A DNA stretch of 36,071 bases from CAYJFK01 sp964369475. Lineage in GTDB: Bacteria > Bacillota > Clostridia > Oscillospirales > Feifaniaceae. Positions 7,800-16,664 of this stretch are shown here, piece by piece. The notes under the pieces are model-generated. The model was given only the letters and a program-made list of their open reading frames with translations, made no database searches and was not told the origin of the DNA. Position 1 is the stretch's first letter. The number at the start of each line of letters is the position of its first letter. Where the stretch lies: contig CAYJFK010000022.1 of NCBI GenBank assembly GCA_964369475.1, positions 1-36,071 of the forward strand, in the 5' to 3' direction. The position numbers and the translations under genes are program-made.

Positions 7800-8414
7800 T
7801 CAACTCGTCGCAATCCAGCCGTTGCCTATAACATGAACAACGAGCTCCATTGCACTCTTGCAATCTGCCTTTGCAAGCATATTTTCAAGATGACGTTTAA
7901 CGGTGCCAAGCGCTATGCCCATCTCGTCGGCAATTTCCTGCCTTGAATGAGAGCGGCAGAGTAGGCGAAGCACCTCTATTTCCCTGTCGGTAAAGGGGGA
8001 TTCTCCGTTCACTGTCGGAATTTGCACAGGTTCAGGGAAGGTGCCCTCGTTTTTCATAACGGCCCTTATCATGTCGACAAACTCCTCTATCGGGCGAGAC
8101 TTCGATAAAAACGCATCTGCCCCTGCCAGTTTTGCCCCCGGTATGTAGGATATTTCGTCGAAACCTGACATTACTATTATTTTTATCTCGGGGTAGGTCT
8201 TTTTGAGCTGCTCGCAGAGCTCTATTCCGCTGTCGTTTTGCTCCATGGATATGTCTGTCAGCACAACATCGGGCCTTAGCTTTTGACATATGCTCGATAC
8301 AAATTCCGTGCTCGTTGCACTGCCGATAAATGTCATGTCCGCTTCCCTGTCTATAACATTACTAAAGGCATCTAAGACCGATTTGTGGTCGTCGACAATA
8401 AAAACACGAATCAT
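7800..8414 (-). CDS. NarL/FixJ (LuxR)-family response regulator, orphan
   Basis: 204 residues. The ATG at 8414 stands 7 nt from AAGGAG; an ATG two codons earlier is too close to it. The receiver has D8-D9, phosphoacceptor D54 (VVLTDISM), S83 and K105 (LSKSRP). Residues about 138-200 are a LuxR-type helix-turn-helix (FTDREIEVLRLL ... IALGTVKRHLENML). No histidine kinase gene is present in the window. The gene sits directly upstream of the SPFH operon and close to the DUF6935-like gene, and both of those carry the same palindromic operator, so this regulator is the best local candidate to bind it. That link is inference. Confidence 0.92.
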   Translation of the reverse strand: MIRVFIVDDHKSVLDAFSNVIDREADMTFIGSATSTEFVSSICQKLRPDVVLTDISMEQNDSGIELCEQLKKTYPEIKIIVMSGFDEISYIPGAKLAGADAFLSKSRPIEEFVDMIRAVMKNEGTFPEPVQIPTVNGESPFTDREIEVLRLLCRSHSRQEIADEMGIALGTVKRHLENMLAKADCKSAMELVVHVIGNGWIATS

Positions 8415-8493
8415 CTTCATACTCCTTTCTAAAGTATCCTTACTATTCTTGGCTCATTATTATCACGCAGCTTTAACGCAATAATACGAGTTT

Positions 8494-8522
8494 ATTATAC
8501 TATTAAAATTAGATTTATACAA
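8494..8522 (-). promoter_or_regulatory. Promoter of the NarL-type regulator
   Basis: Minus-strand TTGTAT (8522-8517), 17-nt spacer, TATAAT (8499-8494), about 80 nt upstream of the regulator start. It lacks the palindrome seen at the two putative target promoters. Confidence 0.6.
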
Positions 8523-8548
8523 TAGCATATTGTACCCAATAAGAGCAA

Positions 8549-8595
8549 AAAAGCGGCACGCTCGCCTCTATACAAGAGGGTTACATGCCGCTTTT
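8549..8595 (-). terminator. Intrinsic terminator after the DUF6935-like gene
   Basis: A 10-bp outer stem (8549-8558 with 8586-8595) encloses a 5-bp inner stem (8565-8569 with 8575-8579). On the minus strand it is followed by a run of T, 19 nt past the stop at 8615. Confidence 0.8.
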
Positions 8596-8614
8596 AATTT
8601 TGCTTGTTTAACAC

Positions 8615-9223
8615 TTATGCCCACGGGTCTTGCTCTATGGGTTTTCTTATGTCGGGAAGTAGGAAATACTCCCACAAGAACCACTGATTTGTAGACTCCT
8701 TCTTCCTAAGTTTTACCCCTCTTGCACTATCTGCGCCGCCCGATTTTAGGTAAAGCTGTAAATACCCTTCTCCAAACTGGGCTTCGCTGTGGCTTGTTTT
8801 GTAGACGCTTACAGTGTAAGGCGAGGACGGTTCGTAGTTGTTTTTGTATGTTGCGCCGTCAAGATAAGAGGCGGCGAGGTAGTCTTTTCCCCTAAATCGG
8901 TCTGCAAGAAAACTCATTTCATAAGCAGAGAGCGGACGAGGGCCTTTAAGGTGGTTTAGCATGTCTATTGATGTCTGTTTATCCGCAGGATATACGCAGA
9001 GTGCCGCAACGGTTAGGGCTACTACTTTGTTTGGATCTTTAAAGTCCATGCCGTCCATAGCCTTGAATGCTTCTAAGTCTGTCGGAATGTCAGACAAAAC
9101 AACCTTCTCGCAAGAAGCCCCGTTAAGCCCGTCGTTCACACCGTCTGCTATGTCTTCAGCCATGTCTTGCAGCGCTTCTGCGCCTTTTTCCATGCCCTTC
9201 TTTAGCTTGTCAAGAAAACTCAT
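8615..9223 (-). CDS. DUF6935-like small cytosolic protein
   Basis: 202 residues, no signal peptide or membrane helix. The N-terminus (1-35) is a charged, probably amphipathic helix (FLDKLKKGMEKGAEALQDMA). The rest is a compact domain that starts near VVLSDIPTDLEAFKAM and ends NQWFLWEYFLLPDIRKPIEQDPWA. It resembles proteins annotated as DUF6935 in Lachnospiraceae-type genomes; I base this on the C-terminal pattern and have not confirmed it. No catalytic motif is evident. The start follows GAGGGAAGG. It is transcribed alone from the operator-linked promoter at 9264-9308, which matches that of the SPFH operon, so it is probably part of the same response. Confidence 0.65.
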   Translation of the reverse strand: MSFLDKLKKGMEKGAEALQDMAEDIADGVNDGLNGASCEKVVLSDIPTDLEAFKAMDGMDFKDPNKVVALTVAALCVYPADKQTSIDMLNHLKGPRPLSAYEMSFLADRFRGKDYLAASYLDGATYKNNYEPSSPYTVSVYKTSHSEAQFGEGYLQLYLKSGGADSARGVKLRKKESTNQWFLWEYFLLPDIRKPIEQDPWA

Positions 9224-9263
9224 ATGTAATACCTTCCCTCTCTTGTAGTTTCGTTCTGATCCT

Positions 9264-9308
9264 ATTATACGACAATTAAAGGGACATTACATGTGCCGAT
9301 TGGCACAT
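9264..9308 (-). promoter_or_regulatory. Operator-coupled promoter of the DUF6935-like gene
   Basis: On the minus strand the inverted repeat ATGTGCC-N4-GGCACAT (9308-9291) is followed by exactly 21 nt and TATAAT (9269-9264), the same geometry as at 7636-7680. The 4-nt centre and the 21-nt spacer differ in sequence between the two sites, so the conserved bases are not explained by recent duplication. Start codon at 9223. Confidence 0.75.
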
Positions 9309-9330
9309 TTTTGGTATTAAATACTCTAAC

Positions 9331-9657
9331 TCACACTTTTGGTTTTTTCTTTTTTGGCTTTGGCATGGGGAGAACTCTTTCAAGTATTGCCGCCACCTGA
9401 CAGGCAAGCTCTCTGTTTTCTATGTCGAGAATATAATGCTCCTTTGCGCCCTTATAGGGGATGCCACATTCGCTGTCGCCAAGTAGACCCTCCACTTCGG
9501 GGAGTTTTTTTACATATACTGTGTCGTCGCATATTAAAAGGGCAGGTTTCTTGTTAATGTAAACCATGTATTCGCCAAACATTTTTCTAAAATCTATCTC
9601 AAAGTTGCCCGATATTTGCTCGCAAGCAAATTCCACAAATTCTTGTCTCGATGCCAT
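9331..9657 (-). CDS. TfoX N-terminal domain protein
   Basis: 108 residues: a single TfoX_N domain with the family pattern FRKMFGEYMVYINKKPALLICDDTVYVKK followed by PYKGAKEHYILDI. The tail (about 95-108, PKPKKKKPKV) is strongly basic. Free-standing TfoX_N proteins are common in Firmicutes and lack the helix-hairpin-helix TfoX_C domain of the gamma-proteobacterial competence regulator; their function is unclear, so no competence role should be assumed. The start follows AAAGGGATG. A possible promoter is TTGTTA-17-TATTAT about 50 nt upstream. Confidence 0.85.
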   Translation of the reverse strand: MASRQEFVEFACEQISGNFEIDFRKMFGEYMVYINKKPALLICDDTVYVKKLPEVEGLLGDSECGIPYKGAKEHYILDIENRELACQVAAILERVLPMPKPKKKKPKV

Positions 9658-9765
9658 ATAATCATCCCTTTCTTTTTATCTTATATTAATAATAACATAG
9701 TATCGTTGTTGTAACAATGCTATTTAAGGGTCACCTGCTCACAGCTCTCCATATTCTTTAAGGCA

Positions 9766-9796
9766 AACCGCCCATCTGCATACCAGATGGGCGGTT
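9766..9796 (-). terminator. Terminator-like hairpin, left copy at repeat element A1
   Basis: 13-bp stem (9766-9778 with 9784-9796) with core GCCCATCTG/CAGATGGGC. It shares this core with the hairpin at 9893-9924, and repeat element A1 lies exactly between the two. The T tract is weak. Confidence 0.65.
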
Positions 9797-9892
9797 CAGT
9801 ATAGAGAAAAACTCAAGCCCCTTCGGAAGGAGGGGAAGCGGCGAGGGGGACACCATCAGGGTGTCCTCTGGAGTTAAAATCAACTTTAGCTG
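9797..9892 (+). repeat. Dispersed element A, copy 1 (96 bp, short form)
   Basis: It begins CAGTATAGAGAAAAA and ends AGCTG. Internal modules shared with the copy at 21617-21778 are AAGCCCCTTCGGAAGGAGGGG, GCGGCGAGGGG, the hairpin GGACACC-N5-GGTGTCC and TTAAAATCA. It lacks the CGCCCTCGGGGCG and CAGCTTGGAGAAAA modules of the long form. It abuts terminator hairpins on both sides with no extra bases. Confidence 0.8.
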
Positions 9893-9924
9893 AACAGCCC
9901 ATCTGTTTTCACAGATGGGCTGTT
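9893..9924 (-). terminator. Terminator-like hairpin, right copy, 3' of the Cna-B gene
   Basis: 13-bp stem (9893-9905 with 9912-9924), 10 nt past the stop of the giant surface-protein gene. The stem core matches the hairpin at 9766-9796, while the outer pairs and loop differ. Confidence 0.7.
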
Positions 9925-9934
9925 GTTAAATAAC

Positions 9935-12900
9935 TTATTCTGCCGCTTCTTCTTCCTTTTTGCGTGTTAGGAATAGTAGAAGCAGTCCGGAGGCCGCCGC
10001 TGCGCCGATGTAGAATCTTAGGTTAGAATCATCACCCGTTTCAGGTGCTACTGCAAGAGGAACTTCCACTTCCGGAATCTCTGCAAGAGGCACTTCGGGA
10101 TCGGGTAGATCTACTAAGGGTACTTCGGGCTCAGGTAGGTCTACTAATGGAACTTCAGGATCGGGAATGTCTTCTACCGGAGGAGTAGGATCGTCTGGAT
10201 CGTCCGGATCGTCTGGGTCGGGATCATCCGGTGGATCTTCTCTGTCAGGGCGCTCAGGTGTGTTGTAAACATACTCGTAGAACAGGTCTATTTCGTATAG
10301 TACACCGGGTAGCTCGAGCATTACATTATCGTTACCTTGTAGCGCGTCATATCCGTATGTGTAGATGCCGTAATCTGTGTACATAGCATCTGTCGGATTG
10401 GTAACCGTGAACGTGTTAGCTGCAAGAGCGTTTCTCTCTGCCTCTGTTAGCTCTACAATAACTTGAGGTAGCGTGTCGTTGACAGTTACAACACCGTCAA
10501 TCGTTGCCTTGTAGTGTAGAGTTACTCTGTAACGGTATAGCTGATAGCTGTTTGTTACCGTCACTTCAAAGATACCGTCCTGATCGGAATCAACAGGGCT
10601 TGTCGATTCCGACTTGTAAGCATCGGGAACATTAATTTCGACAATTCTGTACTTGCCTGCAAGGTCTTCGCCCGTCACTGTGTTGTAGCGATCAAGACCG
10701 TCGAAGGATGCTGTCCAGATATTTTCTTCGCTCAGTACACGTGTTAGAGCGTCGATTTCATCTGTCGATGGGTCTGCATCAACAGGTGTGTCGCCAAGGT
10801 ATAGTTGCACTTCTACCGACTCGGGAGGTGTATCATCTTCGTTGCCGTTCATCTCCCAAACCTTGTTAACCTCTATTTCAAGGTCTACTTGTGCTATACG
10901 GTTTGTTACTTCAAATGGCGACTCTACAAGATCTTGTTCGTCCATTGTATATGCAGGAGTTTCCGATGTTTCCACTGCATAGTAGTTGATCTTGTTCATT
11001 TGCGAGTCGTAGTTGGGTAGATCTTTAAACTCTGCCTTTTGAACGGGCTCTGCACCACCTGCTGTCATAGCTGTAACGATGTTTCCTTGGCCGTCTACAA
11101 CGGGTTTTGCATCGTCAATATCGGTTGTGTAGCTGTATAGAGTAAACTCTACTGCAGGGAAGTTTGTCGTAGCAGGGCCTACCCAGTTCTTTGTCGCTTC
11201 AAGATCTTTATAAGTGTGGTTAAAGCTGTTTGTTACTGTGTTGTCGCCAAACTGTGCAGCAAGTGCATCGTCGGCAGGGGCACTTGTGCTAAAGCCCGAC
11301 GGAATCGTCGTTTCGACTATTGTGTAAACAAAGTCGCTACCGTTTTCAATGTCGTACTTAGGCCATCCGCCCGACTGACCCTCTGTTCCTGCAATGTAGC
11401 CGAAGGGGTAGGAACCGTCTGTGTTTGCTACGGGAACAAATGGCATTTGTGTGTTTGCCTCAGCTGCAAGAATGTCGACCGTTGCAACTGCCTCACCGTT
11501 TTGATATAGAGTAATTACTACATCTTGAGCCGCAACATCAGAAGGCTTAAACCAGTTCTTCTCGACGCTTATAGGCATGTTAATTTGGATTAGCGAGTTG
11601 TTAACATTTAGCTCTTGGTCGCCGTTTTCTGCTGTCTCGCCCTTTGTTATACTTGCAACATAGGTTGTGCCGCTGCCAACTTCCTTAACCCAGTAGCTGA
11701 TCTTGCTGTGGTCATCAGCGTACATTGGAAGATCTTCAAATGTTACAAATGTTTCGGTCGCTGTGTCGAGAATTTTGTTTGCGACACCTGCAGAAGTATA
11801 GACCGTTTCGCCACCCTCAATAGTTTCGATTAGAAGTTCAAACTCGACCGATTCAGGCTTTGTTTGACTATCCGACCAAGTCCAGCTCTTGTTTACAGTT
11901 ACGTCTACAAGCTCTGTATTGTCTCTCTCGTTTTGTACGATAATGGAGGTCGACTCGGAAATATACTCATTTATGCCAACTTCGCCTTCATACTCTGTGC
12001 CATCCTCGTTTAGGTAGGAGACCCAGTATCCGTTTGGTACTTCTTTTTCTACAATGTAGTACTCGATTTGTACTTGATCAAATTCGCCTGTCGGCTCGCC
12101 TGTTTCTATGTCTTTAATAGCTACAAGCTCGTGCGAGGGAACTTCAAATGTGTGTGTCCAGCTCTCTACCGACTGACCGTCGACCTCTATTGTCTTTGGT
12201 AGGTCGATAGAATCTATCGGAGCATTGCCAAGTATGCCCATGTCGTCGTAACGATATAGCTCGATTGTAACTTCGGGCTTATCAAAGCCTGTCGGTTGCT
12301 TGTAGCTCTTTTCCACTTCGATAGCTATCTTTGTTTCGTCAAGAATATCGTTGGAGAAGCTAACAATTAGGTTTCCGTCTTGATCTGTTTCTTCTGTCCT
12401 CGACACTCTGTAATATGTGCTATCGTCGCCCTCGGCAACCATAACTTCTTCACGAACACCATACTCGTGTAGCTCTGCAGCTGTGCCAATCTTATACTTA
12501 GGTAGGCCGTCTGCAAGTAGTACTGGGTCTGTTGTCGAACCTGTAATCTCTACCGTTACAGTGCCGCCTTCAGCATCGCCGTTTGCATCGTATACTTGGC
12601 CATCTTGCATTAGCGTGTACTCGACAGTCACACCGTCAACGCCGTTCCAGTTCTTTGTTACATAGACCGAAACATTGCCTCTGTATGTGTTTGTAATGTT
12701 GATGTCTGTCGACGATGTTTCTGCTGCAACTATCGGATCGTACCAGTCAGCATCGGAGAAGTCCTCTGTAATGCTGTATACAATTGTCTCAAATCCTGTT
12801 ACCTCAGAGGCATCTATCATGTCGTTTTGGTTAATGTCAACGCCTAACCACTTGTATAGAGGGAGATCGCCAAATGAGTAGTCGTAGCCGTTTTCTGTGT

Positions 12901-15900
12901 TTAGAGTAGCTGTGTGATTAGCGTCTTGGCTTGCAACTCCGTCTATTGTTAGCGTTACAGTAATTTCAGGATATACTTCCATTACTTCTTCTGTAAACCA
13001 AGTCTTTGTTCCGCTAAGGCTTGTTGTACCTGTGCCGTGAAGGTTGGTAACATCAAAGCCTGCTGTAACATCATCTGCTACATTTGCTACAACTTCCTTA
13101 TCGGTGTAAACAACTGTGTAACCGTTAGGAACTGTTTCTGTAACTGTATATGTGTAAACCTTGCCTTCTGTGTTATATACAGGAAGATTTTCAAACATGT
13201 CGGTCACAGTTAGCATACCTTCTGCCACTGTTAGAGTAAGTGTTTTGCTAAAGTCAGCATCGATTTCGCTTTCGCCCTCTGCTTGACGTGTTAGTGTAAA
13301 TGTTACCGAAGGAGGAACGATGCCTTCAGGTACTATAAATGTCTTTGTTACGGGGATGTTTATAGGAGCTACTTCCACGGTGTTTGTTAGACCGTATAGG
13401 AAGTGCTCTGCTACAATAACCTCTTCGCCGTCCATATCAGCCGGTACAAATGTAGCCGTGCCATATGTCGGAACGTAGTTACTGTTGTTCGACTGCTCGA
13501 TAATTAGGTAGCTTATGGGATTTCCATCTACATCAAAGCTTGCGTGATTACCAAATGTATCTGTCCAGTTGTTTGCCGCAGTCAAAATAACGGTTGCAAC
13601 AGGAGTTGTTCCTGCATTTGCAGTGCGGCTTATTTCAAAGCCCTCTGTATTTTTTTCAACCGTAACATCGCTCGCTTTGTATAGAGCGACCTCGATTTCA
13701 AGCGCCGAATAGTCAAATTCCGGATTTGCCGAAGTCATCCAGCCCTTGCTTACTATACGCTCTACTTCATATTCGTCTCTGTCGTTGGGGAATACAGAGC
13801 TGTCTTCGACAGGCCACATTGTCACTGTAAGGTCTCCCCAAGCAACATCGAAGGAAGAAGTAGCCGTCGACTGTACAAATTTAACTCTCTCGCCGTCTAT
13901 CTCTGTAATGTCAGGCTCTCTTGTCTCGAGCATTACATAGCTACCAACAGCAAGCTCGTTTGGTATTGTTACAACACCCTTCTTGCCGTCAACAGTTTGA
14001 GAAGTGTAAACGCCTATAAGGTCGTTATCTGTATATCCGCCTTCGCCATTTGTCTTGTAAACCGCAAAGGTTGCGCCGTTTAGGCCTTCTTCGCTTATAG
14101 CGTCGATCTTTGTGAATGTGTGCGAGCCAAAGAATGCCTCTACCGAAGGCACGTCAAAGCTTGCAACGAAGGGCTTTAGCTCCTCGTCTGTAACGCCATC
14201 GTTTGGCATAAACTCTTTGTCAACAACGCTACCGTTTTGACCGAGAATTGTCGTCGATGTGACATCGCCTTCTGTCTTTTCGGTCGTAATAACATAGTTT
14301 AGAGTTGTTACGCCATTTGTTGGGTAGAACTTGCCTTCTTCAATCTTCTGCACGCCTGCTGTGTTTGCAGGTGCAACATAGGAAGAATCGAGCGTTACTG
14401 TGTACTTTAGTGTGTATGTGTTTGTCTTTTCGTTGTACATTGCATCCTTAGCATCCTTGCTTAGGTCGGCAACGCTTGCAAGGTCCCAAGTAAGATTGCC
14501 TGTCGCAGGGTCAAAGGAAGCAACCTTTTTAGCCGATGTGTCGGCAAACATTTCTTCATATAGGGCATCTCCGATCATGTAGTCGCCCCATGTGATGTAA
14601 GGTGCCATCGGATCTGTAACGATCCAAGGTTGCGACGAAGTGCTTATCGAAGAAATAGCAGCTTCGTATGCGCCTACAAGTGCCGAGAAGGCAGGGTCGC
14701 CCTCCGCTACAAAGTAACCGTCTGTATGGTTTGTAATGTAACCCATCGTGCTTATTGCAGGTGTGTTATATGTGTCAAACAATACAAAGTTAACATCAAA
14801 ACCATTATCGTTAATTGCATCAAGCGTTGCGGAAATTAGTTCCTTGTCGGATGTGCTTATAGAGTAACTTCCGCCCGTAGAACTGCCGCTGTTTATAATG
14901 TTATCATGATCGGGGTTGTTGTACTCTACATCATTAAACGGAATGGACGAATTTGCATTTCTCGGGTCGATGTTATCGTTTGTTTGATAGCCATCACCGT
15001 CAGCCATTAGAATGATGCTCTTATTATCGATGTCCGCAACAAGGTGCGAATTTAGAAGGCTGTTTGCAAAGATAAGTCCGCCCTGTGTCATTGTGTTGCC
15101 GTCTGCTCCGCCATGGTGCGATACTGTAATGGGCGAATATAGGGCTTCGGCCACCGCATCTGCATCAAATACAACATCGGTTTCAACGTCAAATCCGACC
15201 GCTGTGTTTGTAGCTGCTGCAAATGCTGTCTTTAGTGCGCCTAGCATTCCTTCATTTTCAGCTAATACCGCAACTACACTGCCCGTTTTATCGTATCTAA
15301 CAAGATAACTTCCTGTTAATGTGCTGTCTATGCCCTCTTTTGATGTGTTCATTTTCTTCTTTGCCTGGAAAGAAGTAACTAACGCTTTAGCGGCTGCTGC
15401 TTGATCGTCATCGGCAACATCAAACCAATAAACGCCATTCTCGTCGCTCACAGCATGTGCATGTGTACCATATGTCGAGAAGGAAAGCCATCTTTCAGCC
15501 TCGTCGTTTGTGCCGGTATCGGCATATGTGTCGATAAACTCAAGTGTCGAAACTATCATATCGTCAACATAGCTGTTTGCGCCAACTATATCAGTGTTGG
15601 ACGAGTCGTTTTGCATCGAACCCGAGAAATCGAGCGTCAGTACAACTGCGCTGTCGAGCGGCTTCGATATGTCTTCAATGATTTCAGGTGTTGTAACTGT
15701 TAGAGTAATGTCAAAAGCATTTTCGATTAAACCGTTTTCATCTGTCTTATGCTCTATACTCTTTGTTACCGTAACCTCGTTTTCCGTATCGGAATTGTTG
15801 TCATACCCATTTTCCGATATTTCTGCCGAATTTGCCGTGTTTACCGAACCGTCGGCATTGATGTGATCTACATTCGCGGGATCGACATAATGCTGTCTTT

Positions 15901-16033
15901 CGGCATCGTCTTTCGTTTGGTCGTTGCCCATAACGGCCGCCGAAGTAAAGGCAAACATGTTACCCGGCACCATCGACAAGACCATGACAACGCTAAGTAG
16001 CATCGCCAGTGTGCGCCTGAATGTTCCTTTCAT
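9935..16033 (-). CDS. Giant vWA/Cna-B cell-wall-anchored surface protein
   Basis: 2032 residues. A signal peptide (about 1-33) is followed by a von Willebrand A domain (about 105-470) with MIDAS residues D135-x-S137-x-S139 (LTLDFSGSM), the Thr of GNTMTQGG and the Asp of LMADGDG. A SpaA-like domain follows near 640 (FTKIDAISEEGLNGATFAVY). Then come about nine Cna-B modules, each opening like KTWF, KNWNG, KSWTW or KVWEM and ending with a Pro-containing YxVxE segment. Near the C-terminus are a MucBP-like strand pair, an Asp/Pro-rich stretch and PEVPLVDLP-type repeats. The anchor APETGDDS, a hydrophobic helix and RKK look like a sortase signal but not canonical LPxTG. The N-terminal domain suggests adhesion, and Cna-B modules often carry isopeptide bonds. 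No sortase gene is in the window. The start follows AAGGAGG; transcription is monocistronic. Confidence 0.93.
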   Translation of the reverse strand: MKGTFRRTLAMLLSVVMVLSMVPGNMFAFTSAAVMGNDQTKDDAERQHYVDPANVDHINADGSVNTANSAEISENGYDNNSDTENEVTVTKSIEHKTDENGLIENAFDITLTVTTPEIIEDISKPLDSAVVLTLDFSGSMQNDSSNTDIVGANSYVDDMIVSTLEFIDTYADTGTNDEAERWLSFSTYGTHAHAVSDENGVYWFDVADDDQAAAAKALVTSFQAKKKMNTSKEGIDSTLTGSYLVRYDKTGSVVAVLAENEGMLGALKTAFAAATNTAVGFDVETDVVFDADAVAEALYSPITVSHHGGADGNTMTQGGLIFANSLLNSHLVADIDNKSIILMADGDGYQTNDNIDPRNANSSIPFNDVEYNNPDHDNIINSGSSTGGSYSISTSDKELISATLDAINDNGFDVNFVLFDTYNTPAISTMGYITNHTDGYFVAEGDPAFSALVGAYEAAISSISTSSQPWIVTDPMAPYITWGDYMIGDALYEEMFADTSAKKVASFDPATGNLTWDLASVADLSKDAKDAMYNEKTNTYTLKYTVTLDSSYVAPANTAGVQKIEEGKFYPTNGVTTLNYVITTEKTEGDVTSTTILGQNGSVVDKEFMPNDGVTDEELKPFVASFDVPSVEAFFGSHTFTKIDAISEEGLNGATFAVYKTNGEGGYTDNDLIGVYTSQTVDGKKGVVTIPNELAVGSYVMLETREPDITEIDGERVKFVQSTATSSFDVAWGDLTVTMWPVEDSSVFPNDRDEYEVERIVSKGWMTSANPEFDYSALEIEVALYKASDVTVEKNTEGFEISRTANAGTTPVATVILTAANNWTDTFGNHASFDVDGNPISYLIIEQSNNSNYVPTYGTATFVPADMDGEEVIVAEHFLYGLTNTVEVAPINIPVTKTFIVPEGIVPPSVTFTLTRQAEGESEIDADFSKTLTLTVAEGMLTVTDMFENLPVYNTEGKVYTYTVTETVPNGYTVVYTDKEVVANVADDVTAGFDVTNLHGTGTTSLSGTKTWFTEEVMEVYPEITVTLTIDGVASQDANHTATLNTENGYDYSFGDLPLYKWLGVDINQNDMIDASEVTGFETIVYSITEDFSDADWYDPIVAAETSSTDINITNTYRGNVSVYVTKNWNGVDGVTVEYTLMQDGQVYDANGDAEGGTVTVEITGSTTDPVLLADGLPKYKIGTAAELHEYGVREEVMVAEGDDSTYYRVSRTEETDQDGNLIVSFSNDILDETKIAIEVEKSYKQPTGFDKPEVTIELYRYDDMGILGNAPIDSIDLPKTIEVDGQSVESWTHTFEVPSHELVAIKDIETGEPTGEFDQVQIEYYIVEKEVPNGYWVSYLNEDGTEYEGEVGINEYISESTSIIVQNERDNTELVDVTVNKSWTWSDSQTKPESVEFELLIETIEGGETVYTSAGVANKILDTATETFVTFEDLPMYADDHSKISYWVKEVGSGTTYVASITKGETAENGDQELNVNNSLIQINMPISVEKNWFKPSDVAAQDVVITLYQNGEAVATVDILAAEANTQMPFVPVANTDGSYPFGYIAGTEGQSGGWPKYDIENGSDFVYTIVETTIPSGFSTSAPADDALAAQFGDNTVTNSFNHTYKDLEATKNWVGPATTNFPAVEFTLYSYTTDIDDAKPVVDGQGNIVTAMTAGGAEPVQKAEFKDLPNYDSQMNKINYYAVETSETPAYTMDEQDLVESPFEVTNRIAQVDLEIEVNKVWEMNGNEDDTPPESVEVQLYLGDTPVDADPSTDEIDALTRVLSEENIWTASFDGLDRYNTVTGEDLAGKYRIVEINVPDAYKSESTSPVDSDQDGIFEVTVTNSYQLYRYRVTLHYKATIDGVVTVNDTLPQVIVELTEAERNALAANTFTVTNPTDAMYTDYGIYTYGYDALQGNDNVMLELPGVLYEIDLFYEYVYNTPERPDREDPPDDPDPDDPDDPDDPTPPVEDIPDPEVPLVDLPEPEVPLVDLPDPEVPLAEIPEVEVPLAVAPETGDDSNLRFYIGAAAASGLLLLFLTRKKEEEAAE

Positions 16034-16149
16034 AATTCATCCTCCTTAAAAATTGCGGGGTATTACATGATTTAACATGCTTGATATATTATCTTCCAAG
16101 CGGCATAGCCGTAATGGACAATGGGGGGGACTTTGCATGGTATGTGCAT

Positions 16150-16186
16150 ATTATAAAGTAGCTCGGTTACATTTCAGTTATATTAT
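16150..16186 (-). promoter_or_regulatory. Probable promoter region of the Cna-B gene with shared motif
   Basis: Minus-strand TATAAT lies at 16155-16150, about 117 nt from the start codon, without a good -35. Just upstream (16171-16186) is ATTTCAGTTATATTAT (plus-strand reading), identical to 16 bases at 7712-7727 upstream of the SPFH operon and similar to 25580-25593. On the minus strand it contains TAAC repeated with an 11-bp period, a layout used by OmpR/PhoB-type regulators. Confidence 0.45.
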
Positions 16187-16663
16187 GTTGATTTTCAGAA
16201 AAAGGTTACATTAAATAATAACATTTTTGTGATAATTAGGACAATATAACCAAAATAGCTGTAATGTCTACTTATTTATTATATATTCAGCAGATAAATA
16301 TGTCAATATTTTACACAAAATTGAAATATCTCATTTTTGTTACTTTTAAAGAATGACTTTGCAATCAATAAAATTAGTTAAAATAACTAACTATTTTTAT
16401 TTTTTTCTTAACAACTTAACAACCATTTGCTATGCTTCATTCACTGAATATTAGTAGTTATACAAAAATATGCATTAAAACTTCTAAAGCAAATAGGCAC
16501 GACAAGCCATGCTTGCATTACACGAAAGGTTCTTGACGAGGATTTCGCAGGGCAATTGACTTGTGTCTATACAGTTGACATTTAATAAACTATCGACAAT
16601 AGAGCCTTAAGAATTGGTAATATTATCAATTTCATACAAGTTTCAAACAGCAATAAATAAACA
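16187..16663. other. AT-rich gene-free stretch
   Basis: About 480 bp with no supportable gene, ribosome site or terminator. A stop-bounded open stretch near 16444-16585 on the plus strand has no start codon. It may hold upstream regulatory sequence of the Cna-B gene or decayed DNA. Confidence 0.5.
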
Positions 16664-16664
16664 G

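Noticed and set aside
9331..9657. Competence regulator TfoX/Sxy
   Set aside because: Only the N-terminal TfoX domain is present with a basic tail, and no other competence gene is visible, so no competence function is assigned.
16034..16155. c-di-GMP-I (GEMM) riboswitch in the Cna-B leader
   Set aside because: On the minus strand ATGCAAAGTC and ACGGCTATGCCGC resemble parts of the class I fold, but the essential GGGCAAACC segment is absent and the second part folds as a simple hairpin. A covariance-model search with RF01051 would settle it.
16444..16585. Open frame on the plus strand in the gene-free gap (about 45 codons)
   Set aside because: It has no ATG, GTG or TTG with a ribosome site, lies in AT-rich intergenic DNA and matches no family I know.
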